Positions 17,025 through 25,038 of a DNA stretch of 32,986 nt are shown here, one piece after another; position 1 is the first letter of the stretch; every line of letters starts with the position of its first letter. The notes beneath the pieces were generated by a model, which saw only the letters and a list, made by a program, of their open reading frames with translations, had not been told where the DNA came from and searched no databases. The stretch is taken from the NCBI GenBank assembly GCA_012034765.1, contig JAAUOU010000048.1, forward strand, positions 1 through 32,986, given 5' to 3'. This DNA comes from Pleurocapsaceae cyanobacterium CSU_1_1 (lineage in GTDB: Bacteria > Cyanobacteriota > Cyanobacteriia > Cyanobacteriales > Xenococcaceae). A program made the position numbers and the translations under genes.

Positions 17025-17288
17025 TTAGGCACTAAGATCGTCATCTTCGCAGATGGTTAGGTTTTCGGGTTCTAGAGCTTGCTCTAGCTCAATATGGATG
17101 CCTTGTGCTTCCTCTGCCATCAGATCTTCGATATATCCTGCCTGGAGTGCCTTTGCTTCTAAGGGGCTATCAAAAGGGCCAAAATAGTAAGTGCATTTGG
17201 GAACTTTAGTAGTTATTCTGAGCCAGTAAGGTAGTCTTTGCTGCTCTTTCATTCCGAGTATGTTGAGGAATTTTGTAACCAAGGACAT
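17025..17288 (-). CDS. DUF1816-domain protein
   Basis: A small soluble protein of 87 residues from the ATG at 17288; the ORF is open to 17360 but the extra 24 residues are not family-like. The core PYWLRITTKVPKCTYYFGPF, then DSPLEAKALQAGYIEDLMAE, matches the cyanobacterial DUF1816 family. The C-terminus is acidic (ENLTICEDDDLSA). The family is restricted mainly to cyanobacteria and its function is unknown; a link to phycobilisome linker-type domains has been suggested by similarity but is not shown here. It stands alone, divergent from the PAP/fibrillin gene. Confidence 0.8.
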   Translation of the reverse strand: MSLVTKFLNILGMKEQQRLPYWLRITTKVPKCTYYFGPFDSPLEAKALQAGYIEDLMAEEAQGIHIELEQALEPENLTICEDDDLSA

Positions 17289-17848
17289 AATAAAACTGAA
17301 ATTTCCCTTAAATTGATAATTATAAAAAGCTTTTTCTTGGTATTTAGAGCTGACTCGCAAAACGCGCCGTCAAAATAGCTAAACTTACATTTTTACTTAC
17401 CATCTATCATCTATATAAAGATGTAAATCTTTAAACTGGCAAATTACAAAAGTAAAGATCGCAATTTTGCCTCCAAAGAGCGATCGCAATTAGTATAACT
17501 TTAAAGTTAATTCGTTAGGCATATGCTTTAGTGCTAGTGGCGAAGTAATCTGCGATCGCTTTTATCTCTATCCTTCATTGCGCTGTCTATAACATTTAAA
17601 CATTTCAGCTTTTTGATTTTACTTGCTTTAATGATTATGCGCATTTAGCAAATAGATTTTTTTAATAAATCCTCGAAAAATAAAAACTTTTTTGGCACTC
17701 TGTTTAAGTTTATTCACAAACTCAAGATATATTCATATACAAATTAAATATTTGGTTACCAAATAAAATCAAATATTCTTGCTTAAGAACGTTTGTACTA
17801 TTTAAATACTGCTTACTCAATCGATTAAATTAACCACCAAACTAAATT
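17289..17848. other. Long divergent intergenic region upstream of the PAP/fibrillin gene
   Basis: About 560 bases with no supported gene. The sequence is AT-rich and includes two HIP1 sites (near 17480 and 17552). The most notable element is an interrupted palindrome, ATTTGGT-T-ACCAAAT, at 17750-17764. I see no tRNA or other recognizable RNA. Confidence 0.55.
17750..17764. promoter_or_regulatory. Operator-like palindrome ATTTGGTTACCAAAT
   Basis: Two perfect 7-base arms around one central T lie 84 bases before the PAP/fibrillin start codon in an AT-rich stretch. The size suits a dimeric repressor or activator site. No second copy was noticed in the window, and no specific regulator can be named. 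Confidence 0.3.
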
Positions 17849-18454
17849 ATGCTGATTATGTCAAATGAAATATTATTAGTACAGGCAGCAAGCGCTCAAA
17901 ATAGCCTGAGCAAATTACCAAATTCATCTCAAGTAATCAATGCTTTATTGAAGTTAGAAAAAGACTCTAAACAGGAGCAAAAAAGTTATTCTCTAGCAAA
18001 TTTAGCTGGAGTTTGGAACTTGCGTTTAATTACAGGAACAAAGAAAACTAGAAAAAAAGCTGGAGTTATCTTGGGTGCAGGCAAGTATATTCCACAATTT
18101 ATTAAGATTCAAATTACTTATAAAGTTAATCCTGAAACAGCACAGCAAGGAGAAGTAATAAATTCAGTAAAATTAGCTTTTTTTGAACTGTCTTTAACAG
18201 GGCCGATTAAATTTTTGCCCCAAAGAAGAATATTGGCTTTTGACTTTACCTATTTAAAAGTTTCTTTATGGGGTTGGAATCTTTATCAAGGATATATTCA
18301 AAATGGATTATTAAGGGAAAAGAATTTTTTAGCAAAAGAATTAAAAGATCAAGCCTTTTTTAAATATTTTTTAATTCGAGATAATTTTATTGCTGCTAGA
18401 GGCAGAGGTGGCGGACTAGCTTTATGGAGTAGAGATATAGCCGTACAAAGTTAG
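17849..18454 (+). CDS. PAP/fibrillin (plastid lipid-associated) family protein
   Basis: A 201-residue protein of the PAP/fibrillin lipocalin-like family. The signature LANLAGVWNLRLITGTKKTR at about residues 48-67 is followed by a predicted beta-barrel region. The C-terminal part (FLIRDNFIAARGRGGGLALW) carries the usual closing motif. Family members in cyanobacteria and plastids associate with thylakoid membranes or lipid globules and affect photoprotection and carotenoid or lipid handling. A second ATG four codons in (17858) could also be the start. It is convergent with sqdB; a 26-base perfect palindrome lies between them. Confidence 0.82.
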   Translation: MLIMSNEILLVQAASAQNSLSKLPNSSQVINALLKLEKDSKQEQKSYSLANLAGVWNLRLITGTKKTRKKAGVILGAGKYIPQFIKIQITYKVNPETAQQGEVINSVKLAFFELSLTGPIKFLPQRRILAFDFTYLKVSLWGWNLYQGYIQNGLLREKNFLAKELKDQAFFKYFLIRDNFIAARGRGGGLALWSRDIAVQS

Positions 18455-18475
18455 ATTAAAACGGCACATTTAACC

Positions 18476-18501
18476 TAGGGGCGCATCGCGATGCGCCCCT
18501 A
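18476..18501. repeat. Perfect 26-base palindrome in a convergent gap
   Basis: The half-site TAGGGGCGCATCG is followed directly by its exact reverse complement CGATGCGCCCCTA with no loop. It sits between the stop codons of the PAP/fibrillin gene (18454) and sqdB (18524). As RNA it would form a strong GC-rich hairpin in either transcript, so it may end both. Its TAGGGG...CCCCTA ends match those of the palindrome at 13148-13175, also in a convergent gap. Confidence 0.9.
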
Positions 18502-18523
18502 CTAAATAAATACTAGAAGTAAA

Positions 18524-19744
18524 TTAAACTTTCGTAGTTTCCGCAGGCTCTAAACCGTTACTTGTCGATACTGCTTCTTTTTTCTTGATCCACAGCGAGG
18601 TACAGGGAATTTTGCTTCGATCACAACGATGAGCATATTTTTCGGCTACTTCTGTTACTTCTTTCAATAATCCTTGGCTAAGGGTAGTTGGTTCTAATCC
18701 TAAATCAATAAAACGCTGGTTTTTAACAAATAGTTCGTTTTCTACTGCCTCATTACGAGGATTTTGCAGATAGGCAATTTCCCCGCCAGTCATTTGTGCG
18801 ATCATTTTGGCTAAATCGATTACTCGATGAGTCTCTGTCATCTGGTTGAGAATGCGAACTCGTTCTCCTTGTTGTGGTGGATTTTCGATCGCCAACTGGA
18901 CACAGCGAACTGTATCTTTAATATGAATAAAGGCTCTAGTCTGTCCCCCTGTACCATGGACTGTCAGTGGATAACCAATGGCAGCCTGCATTAAAAAACG
19001 ATTGAGTACAGTACCATAGTCACCGTCATAGTCAAAGCGATTGACGAGCTTTTCGTCCATCAAAGTTTCAGGCGTGTTTGTACCCCAAACGATACCCTGG
19101 TGGAGATCGCTAACGCGAATACCGTCGTTTTTGTTGTAGTAGTAGAAAAATAATTGATCCTGAGTTTTGGTCATATGATAGACGCTACCAGGATTAGCGG
19201 GATAAAGGATTTCTTGCTGAATGCGATCGCCATTATCGGTGACAACTTCTACATCAAGATAACCTTCAGGAATTTTCATCCCTGCTGTACCGTAACCGTA
19301 AACCCCCATCGTACCTAGGTGTACTAAATGAATATCTAATCCCGATTCCACAATGGCGCAAAGCAGATTGTTGGTAGCGTTGAGGTTGTTGTTAACCGTA
19401 TAGCGCTTGTGCTTAGAAGACTTCATCGAATAGGGTGCTGCTCGTTGTTCAGCAAAGTGGACGATCGCATCAGGCTTTTCGGTCGAGATGAGGCTCAAGA
19501 GGCGATCGTATTCCTCAGCAATGTCTAGATTGCAAAATTTAATTTCTTTTCCTGTCAAACTTTTCCAGGTAGACAATCTTTGTCCGATAGGTGCAATCGG
19601 TGTTAGTGAGCTAACTTCTAATTCATTGTCTATGTTTCTTCGAGATAAATTATCAACAATGATGACCTCAAAGTTGAGATTCGATAAATGTAGTGAGGTA
19701 GGCCAGCCACAAAAACCGTCTCCTCCCAAGATAATAACTTTCAT
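18524..19744 (-). CDS. sqdB: UDP-sulfoquinovose synthase
   Basis: This enzyme converts UDP-glucose and sulfite to UDP-sulfoquinovose, the head-group donor for the thylakoid sulfolipid SQDG. From the ATG at 19744 the protein has 406 residues. It has the NAD-binding motif GGDGFCGWP (7-15), the catalytic Thr145 in HLGTMGVYG, and the SDR pair Tyr189-x3-Lys193 in SVYHMTK. HFAEQRAAPYSMK is a SqdB signature. I chose this start because a strong GGGAGA site lies just upstream; the ORF extends 11 codons further. The partner sqdX, often next to sqdB, is not here; the genes upstream on this strand are other glycosyltransferases. Confidence 0.95.
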   Translation of the reverse strand: MKVIILGGDGFCGWPTSLHLSNLNFEVIIVDNLSRRNIDNELEVSSLTPIAPIGQRLSTWKSLTGKEIKFCNLDIAEEYDRLLSLISTEKPDAIVHFAEQRAAPYSMKSSKHKRYTVNNNLNATNNLLCAIVESGLDIHLVHLGTMGVYGYGTAGMKIPEGYLDVEVVTDNGDRIQQEILYPANPGSVYHMTKTQDQLFFYYYNKNDGIRVSDLHQGIVWGTNTPETLMDEKLVNRFDYDGDYGTVLNRFLMQAAIGYPLTVHGTGGQTRAFIHIKDTVRCVQLAIENPPQQGERVRILNQMTETHRVIDLAKMIAQMTGGEIAYLQNPRNEAVENELFVKNQRFIDLGLEPTTLSQGLLKEVTEVAEKYAHRCDRSKIPCTSLWIKKKEAVSTSNGLEPAETTKV

Positions 19745-19835
19745 AAGTTTCTCCCAACTATTACAAATTGCAATCAAACGACCCTGACTTTGAATTGAAT
19801 CGCTTCAACATTAACTTAGATCATTTAAGCAAACT

Positions 19836-20957
19836 TTATGCCTTTATTTTCTGTTTAGTACGAGTACGTCGAGGAATACTGTTTTTAGACTCAAAAAAGC
19901 AGTTCTCTTTATTGCCTAAAACTTTCCTTAAATAAAGCTGATATCCAAAACCAACAAAGTGAGCAATTGGCATAGTGGCGATCGCGATCGTACACCAAAA
20001 CCAACGACTAAAAAAATTAGGCATGTTTTTTTCAGAGCTAAGCCAAAATTTCTCGCGAAAACCAGAGTGATATTTTGTAGTTACACGAGCTGCTTCTAAA
20101 GCAATGAGGCATATACCTAAGATAATCGCTGGAATAGTCTGTAAAGCACCCTGAAAAAACGTTAAATCTGCAATTAAAGCGGTAGTTAACACCATAATTC
20201 CAAAAAAAGGAATTTTGTTTCTTAAAGGTAGGGTATCAGCATATCTAGCGGACATGATACAGCTACCTCGGCCATATTTGATGTATTGCCTCCATAATCC
20301 CAGCCAATTGTGCCGAGGAAAGTACCAGACTTTGATTTGGGAGCTAATATAAATAGCTTTTTCACCATAAGCCTTTAATAAACGAAAGTTTAGCTCAGAA
20401 TCTTCTTTGCGCGTCACTTCGTAACCACCAACATCGGCTAGGACTGAACGCCAAAAACAGCCCAAAAATACCGTTTCTGCATATCCATCGTAGTGGGGAT
20501 TGCGATATTTAGCCCCGCCACTGCCAAGCAGACTACGGGAGGCTAAGGCAACTCCTGCCTGAAAAGTATTCACAGCCACAAAGCGTTGCGCTCCACCGAC
20601 ATTAACTGCCTGAGATTTTTGCAAAGCTAAAACGCACTGCTCAACATAGTCGGGAGCATAGTTACAGTGAGCATCTGCCCTTAGAAAAATATCACCTTTA
20701 CAAGCCCCAAGCGCTAGATTAAGGGCTGCTGACTGAATCCGCTGCGGATTATCTAAAAGCTTAATTTGAGGGTGAATACGAGCTAAATCTTTGATCTTCT
20801 CTTGTGTTCCATCTGTACTAGTTCCATCAACAATTATTATTTCTAGTAAGTGAGGATACTTAGAGTCTAAAAACTTATTGACAATTGCTTGTATATTATC
20901 GGTTTCATTATAAGTAGGAATAATGATCGAAACAGATGGGTTTTTGCTCACACTCAT
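19836..20957 (-). CDS. glycosyltransferase family 2 (ExoA-like)
   Basis: A 373-residue GT2 enzyme resembling the succinoglycan-type transferase ExoA. It opens with SVSIIIPTYNETDNIQAIV. IIIVDGTSTDGTQE and the acidic metal motif RADAHCNY follow, then KEDSELNFRL as the acceptor-side acidic pair. The C-terminal third has several hydrophobic helices, so the enzyme is membrane bound. The chain ends with a basic tail (RRTRTKQKIKA). It lies 91 bases upstream of sqdB on the same strand and downstream of two broken glycosyltransferase genes, forming what looks like an exopolysaccharide gene run. Specific sugar unknown. Confidence 0.87.
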   Translation of the reverse strand: MSVSKNPSVSIIIPTYNETDNIQAIVNKFLDSKYPHLLEIIIVDGTSTDGTQEKIKDLARIHPQIKLLDNPQRIQSAALNLALGACKGDIFLRADAHCNYAPDYVEQCVLALQKSQAVNVGGAQRFVAVNTFQAGVALASRSLLGSGGAKYRNPHYDGYAETVFLGCFWRSVLADVGGYEVTRKEDSELNFRLLKAYGEKAIYISSQIKVWYFPRHNWLGLWRQYIKYGRGSCIMSARYADTLPLRNKIPFFGIMVLTTALIADLTFFQGALQTIPAIILGICLIALEAARVTTKYHSGFREKFWLSSEKNMPNFFSRWFWCTIAIATMPIAHFVGFGYQLYLRKVLGNKENCFFESKNSIPRRTRTKQKIKA

Positions 20958-21160
20958 ATTGATTCTGGTCTGGGGTAGTTATATTTTTATCATTACTAAG
21001 TAAATTTGTCGCAAAAGCACCATAAATCACATAAAGCAGTTAAATATCTAAATTTATATCTGTTGTCTAGTTTTATTTAACTATTTATTTAACCGCCGTT
21101 TTTTGAGAAACATTCTGCCAATGACCAGAAAAAATAGTCTAATCTTGAGCAGTTTAATCG

Positions 21161-21935
21161 TTACAACAATAGCTTGGCAGGAATCATGGCTAAGCGATAA
21201 AAAGATTTAAGCAAACAATAAACATCTGCTTTTAAGCGCTTAAACCAGAATAATCTAAAATAGTGGTCACGTATACGGCGATGGTTAGTAAATTGCTGAA
21301 AAACCTTGATTGATGAAACTCCAGTTGTATCGTAATAAGCGATGGGAAAATTTAACAAAGTAGGATGAGCAATTAGATTGGCTCTGATATTGTATTCATA
21401 ATCCATGCCAATCTTTAAATCTTCTCGATATAGTCCAATTTTTTCGATTAGTTGCCGAGAGTAAAAAAGTTGACTGATGACAAACTGGATTTCCATACCA
21501 GAATAAAGTTTCGCTCCAAACCTTTGGTTGTTTGCAGTGTCTTTGGAGACGTTTATGACGACTTAGAGAGACGGTTTCTCCCGTCGCCCATAACCACTGA
21601 TGTTGAGTATAAGACTCGATTACTCGTTCGATGACATCATTGGTAATTAAGGTGTCTCCTGAATTAAGAAACAAAATTAACGTTCCTTGGCTATGCTGAA
21701 TGCCCTCATTAAAAGCAGTAGCAATGCCTGAACTGGCTTGAGGATAAGAGGATAAGTTATGGCAATGGTTGTAAGCTTGTAACCGCTCTAATTCTGTGTC
21801 GCTGGCTTGATGGTAAATGACAATATGATTGATAGCGCCATATTTCTGTTGACTAACATTGCTTAGGGTAACAAACAGAGCGTCGTCAATTTTGGCAGTA
21901 ATGGTAACTATATCTACAGAGGTAATACTAAACAT
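21161..21935 (-). pseudogene. glycosyltransferase family 2, split by a one-base frameshift
   Basis: The start is at 21935: MFSITSVDIVTITAKID, then LFLNSGDTLITNDVIERVIE, a GT2 acidic motif region. The reading frame is lost at CHQSTF. A second frame continues the same family at FYSRQLIEKIGLYREDLKIG and runs to 21161. The break falls in a run of six A (plus strand 21463-21468); removing one base joins both frames into one 257-residue protein of normal appearance. Either the gene is newly inactivated, the run varies between cells, or the base is a sequencing error. The next gene upstream shows the same kind of lesion, in the opposite direction. Confidence 0.82.
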
Positions 21936-21989
21936 TAGCCAATAGAAAAAATCTTAGTTTGCGGATGTCTTATGGAGATAGCTTACTAC

Positions 21990-23239
21990 TTAAATTTTTA
22001 AATTTGTAAAAACTTGTAAGTATTTTTGAGCTTGCCGTTCAAGATTAAAATTGGCAATTGCTTTAACTCTACTATTCATTCTTAGCTGTTGATACCTATC
22101 ATCGTTTGCCAAAATCCAGTCAATTCCTTGAGCTAAATCTTGAGTTTGCTCAGGCTGGGCGAGATATCCGTTTTGCTGATGCTCAATTAAATCAGGCATT
22201 CCACCAATATTGAACGCTGCACAAGGAGTACCACAAAACAAAGCTTCTAAAACCGTGTTGGGTAAATTGTCCTGGATGGAAGGGGCGACGAAAACATCGG
22301 CACTGGCATAGAGGAGGGATAACGCAGCATCATCACTTAGTTGTCCAACATAATGGGTTTTAAAGCCAAAGTTGATAGGTTGAGCTGGTTCAGATGCCCC
22401 AAAAATGACTAGTTCGATTTTAGCAGCCTGTTGAGCAGATTTTAGGTGTTCTAAAGCAGATCGCAATAACGTGAATCCTTTGCGTCGATCTTGGGTACTG
22501 TTTAAAGCACCAAAGAGAATAATTTTTTGTCTATGGGTAGGTTAAAGACTTTCCTAGCAAAAAGCGGATCGTGAGGCTGATAAACCTGTGGATCAATCCC
22601 ATTAGCAACAACCTGAACTGGAAAATTCCCCAAGAGAGAACTAGATTTAGCACAGCTAGCTAACCATTTGCTCGGAGTAATCACGGTTAAGTTTAAATTG
22701 TGCCAAGCTTTTGCTTTACGTCTCCAATTCCAGCGAGATAAATCCCAGTCGCGATCGCTACCCAACTGAGGACAAGCACCACAAGAGTGAATATAGCGAT
22801 CGCAGGTGTCACTATAGTGACATCCTCCTGTAAAAGCCCACATATCATGTAGTGTCCAAACCAAGGGTTGCTTAAGTTTGCTTAAGGCTTCAATAGGCAC
22901 AAAACCACCATTAACCCAGTGCAGGTTAATCACATCAGGATTTATCTGCTCAATTTGAGCGACAATATTATTGGGCAACCACTGAGATGAATAAATATTG
23001 ATCGTGCGATCGCGATGACGATATAAATTGAGGGGTAATTGATCTAATGCTGGCTTGATGGCAGCAATTCCCCGCTGAATTTTGCTTTTTGGAGCTAGGA
23101 CAGTATTGCAGTCGCTTAGTTTGTTTTGGACTAACATCTGTGAATCTACTTGCGCTGCCAACAAGCCTTGATGTAGCCGATAGGCAGCACGAGCAGCACC
23201 TCCTCGAAGATCTCTGGCGCTTAAAATCAAAATTTTCAC
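21990..23239 (-). pseudogene. glycosyltransferase family 4, split by a one-base frameshift
   Basis: The start at 23239 reads MKILILSARDLRGGAARAAY, a GT4 start of the type that senses a donor through a glycine-rich loop. HDMWAFTGGCHYSDTC and VVANGIDPQVYQP follow. The frame ends at 22502. The missing C-terminal half continues in another frame as LFGALNSTQDRRKGF and carries the family motifs VFVAPSIQDNLPNTVLEAL and GGMPDLIEH. The break is in a run of six T (plus strand 22523-22528). One extra base restores a 416-residue protein. The Cys residues near 140-155 occur in related enzymes. The gene overlaps no neighbour and is the first of the minus-strand run toward sqdB. Confidence 0.84.
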
Positions 23240-23718
23240 AGTATTCTTGCCGATTTATAGTTGCTCACAGATTGCCCTCTCACCTCAGCAGTACTTATAT
23301 TAAATCTGTTTTATATAGGTTACTTGAAAAATTGAGTGATGAGTAATGAGTCAATACTTCTCGTTTAACAACTAATAGAAAAACTAGAACAGTAGGGAAT
23401 TGGGGCATTAGGGGATTGGGGCTTAATCACTTCCCTAAATCCCTAAATCCCTAAACGAGAAGTAATGAGTAATGAGTAATAGTTAATAGTTATTCTGATT
23501 TCGCCTAAAATTTCCCTGCTGAAAATCTTCTTTGAGCAGATTCGGTTATTGAGTAATTCTGGTTCTTAAGTTAAACTCCGAGTGTTAATGAGCAATTAAT
23601 ACAATTAATAACTGACCTTAATCTCACAATCTGGAGAAAAATTTACGTCTAGCGAACAATTTTCAAATTTTATCTTCTGCTTTAACTTATAGTCAGGCAG
23701 CAATTATATTAATATATT
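23240..23718. other. Repeat-rich divergent intergenic region
   Basis: These 479 bases between the broken GT4 gene and the TVP38-like gene contain no supported gene. They hold TAATGAG heptamers on both sides (about 23330-23355 and 23461-23480) of a 108-base segment bounded by inverted repeats, described separately. No clear ribosome binding site precedes the start at 23719. Confidence 0.6.
23356..23463. mobile_element. Possible MITE-like element with 12-base inverted ends
   Basis: ACTTCTCGTTTA at 23356-23367 is the exact reverse complement of TAAACGAGAAGT at 23452-23463. The trinucleotide AAT immediately flanks both ends, as a short target duplication would. The interior has no ORF. It has GGGGATTGGGG-type words and an octamer array CCCTAAAT CCCTAAAT CCCTAAAC at 23433-23456 that can pair with ATTAGGG upstream, so the segment could fold on itself. 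Confidence 0.4.
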
Positions 23719-24390
23719 ATGGTTATTTGGCAAGAATGGCTTTTTCAAGCTAATCATTGGCTTAGTTCTCTGGGATACCTGGCTTATCCAGCTTTTATCA
23801 GTATTTATTTATCAGCAACCCTATTTGGGTTACCAGCAATTTTTCTTTTTTTGGCTGCGGGAAGCTTATTTGGCTTTATTCCTGGCTTAATTTTGGTATC
23901 TGTGGCTGATACCTTAAGCGTTGCTGTTTGCTATCAACTAGGTAGAACAGTAGCCCGTAAAAAAATTAGTGAATGGATTTCTCAGCGTCCTCAATGGGGA
24001 GAGTTTGATCGCGCAGTGGCGAGAAAAGGTTGGAAGATTGTATTTTTGACTCGTCTGTCACCAATTGTTCCTTCTAATATTCTTAACTACGGCTTTAGCC
24101 TCACGAAGATTAACTTCTGGCAATATTTGTTTGTATCTTGGCTAGCAATGCTGCCCGTTATTGCTTTATATGTTTATTTAGCCTCAGTTGGCACTAATTT
24201 ACTCTCAGGTAATCAAGATGACCCCAGACAGATTACTGCATCAGTCATTGGCTTAATTACATCTTTAATGGCGATCGCCTACACTACCAAGCTCATGTAC
24301 GGAACTTTGAAGCAAAAACCAACCCCAGCCGCCAAATCTAATTCACCCCAATTACCAAAGATTGAAACAAGAGAAAAAGCTAAACGTTAG
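23719..24390 (+). CDS. TVP38/TMEM64-family (VTT/DedA-like) membrane protein
   Basis: A 223-residue polytopic membrane protein with about five hydrophobic segments. The family core is visible as AAGSLFGFIPGLILVSVADT, VAVCYQLGRTVARKKI and FLTRLSPIVPSNILNYGFSL, the last being the conserved re-entrant R-x-SP-x-P-x2-x2-NY region of VTT proteins. DedA/VTT proteins are implicated in lipid scrambling or undecaprenyl-phosphate recycling; the role of TVP38-type members in cyanobacteria is not settled. The hydrophilic C-terminus (KSNSPQLPKIETREKAKR) is likely cytoplasmic. It is followed by the zinc-ribbon gene after 96 bases. Confidence 0.85.
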   Translation: MVIWQEWLFQANHWLSSLGYLAYPAFISIYLSATLFGLPAIFLFLAAGSLFGFIPGLILVSVADTLSVAVCYQLGRTVARKKISEWISQRPQWGEFDRAVARKGWKIVFLTRLSPIVPSNILNYGFSLTKINFWQYLFVSWLAMLPVIALYVYLASVGTNLLSGNQDDPRQITASVIGLITSLMAIAYTTKLMYGTLKQKPTPAAKSNSPQLPKIETREKAKR

Positions 24391-24486
24391 CACCCTCAAA
24401 AGTTATTAAAACCTCAATTATGCTGTTCGTAATTAAGCGTAAAATTAAATTAGATATTCAGTAAATCATATACATAGACAAAGATC

Positions 24487-25008
24487 ATGGCTTATTCGGC
24501 GAATCTGGGCGGTTATGGGCAGCTAGCGATCGCCAATATAGGGAAACAAACTCAAATTAACCTAAGCATTAGTATTCCTGGTCAGCAGCAGAGTCAAAGC
24601 AGCAGTTTCAGCACAGGAAACTGGCTGAGTAAACCAAAATTATTTCAGCTAGAACAAGGTTTTGTCTTAGAAATAAATACTAACCAGAATTCACAATACA
24701 TTTTGATTCAGCAAAATAGTATTAGTACCATTGAATCTCCGCCTGAACTTAATCGCTATCCACAAATAGATTTAACCGCAATTGCCCAAGAGTCAAATTT
24801 TGAACCAATGCAGCCGATGCAGCCGTTAAAGATGGGGAATATGTCGATGAATCTCAACTCTATGTCGATGCAGATGGGGAATATGTCGATGGGTTTCAAT
24901 AATCAGTCGAAAACCAGCATCAACAAACAATTTTGCTCTCAGTGTGGCAAGGAAGCCCAACTAGGCGATCGCTTTTGTCGTAGTTGTGGTCATGAACTAA
25001 ATCAATAA
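24487..25008 (+). CDS. Zinc-ribbon protein with Met-rich linker
   Basis: A 173-residue protein I cannot place in a named family. Residues about 1-100 are a beta-rich domain with Gln/Ser-rich loops (SIPGQQQSQSSSF). Residues about 106-136 are a low-complexity stretch rich in methionine, with MGNMSM occurring twice. The C-terminus is a zinc ribbon of four cysteines, C150-x2-C153 and C164-x2-C167, in FCSQCGKEAQLGDRFCRSCG. Such ribbons are common on regulators and scaffold proteins. It is convergent with sucrose-phosphate phosphatase with only 30 bases between the stop codons. Function unknown; metal binding (zinc, perhaps copper via Met) is inference. Confidence 0.8.
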   Translation: MAYSANLGGYGQLAIANIGKQTQINLSISIPGQQQSQSSSFSTGNWLSKPKLFQLEQGFVLEINTNQNSQYILIQQNSISTIESPPELNRYPQIDLTAIAQESNFEPMQPMQPLKMGNMSMNLNSMSMQMGNMSMGFNNQSKTSINKQFCSQCGKEAQLGDRFCRSCGHELNQ

Positions 25009-25038
25009 ATCAATAATTGTATCTGAGCCAGAGAAGCT

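Noticed and set aside
18524-23239. Whole minus-strand run considered as a single sulfolipid biosynthesis operon
   Set aside because: Only sqdB is a sulfolipid gene; sqdX was not found, and the GT2/GT4 genes look like exopolysaccharide enzymes.
23433-23456. CCCTAAAT repeats considered as a CRISPR-like or telomere-like array
   Set aside because: The units are eight bases with no spacers, only three copies, and lie in the foldable interior of an inverted-repeat segment.
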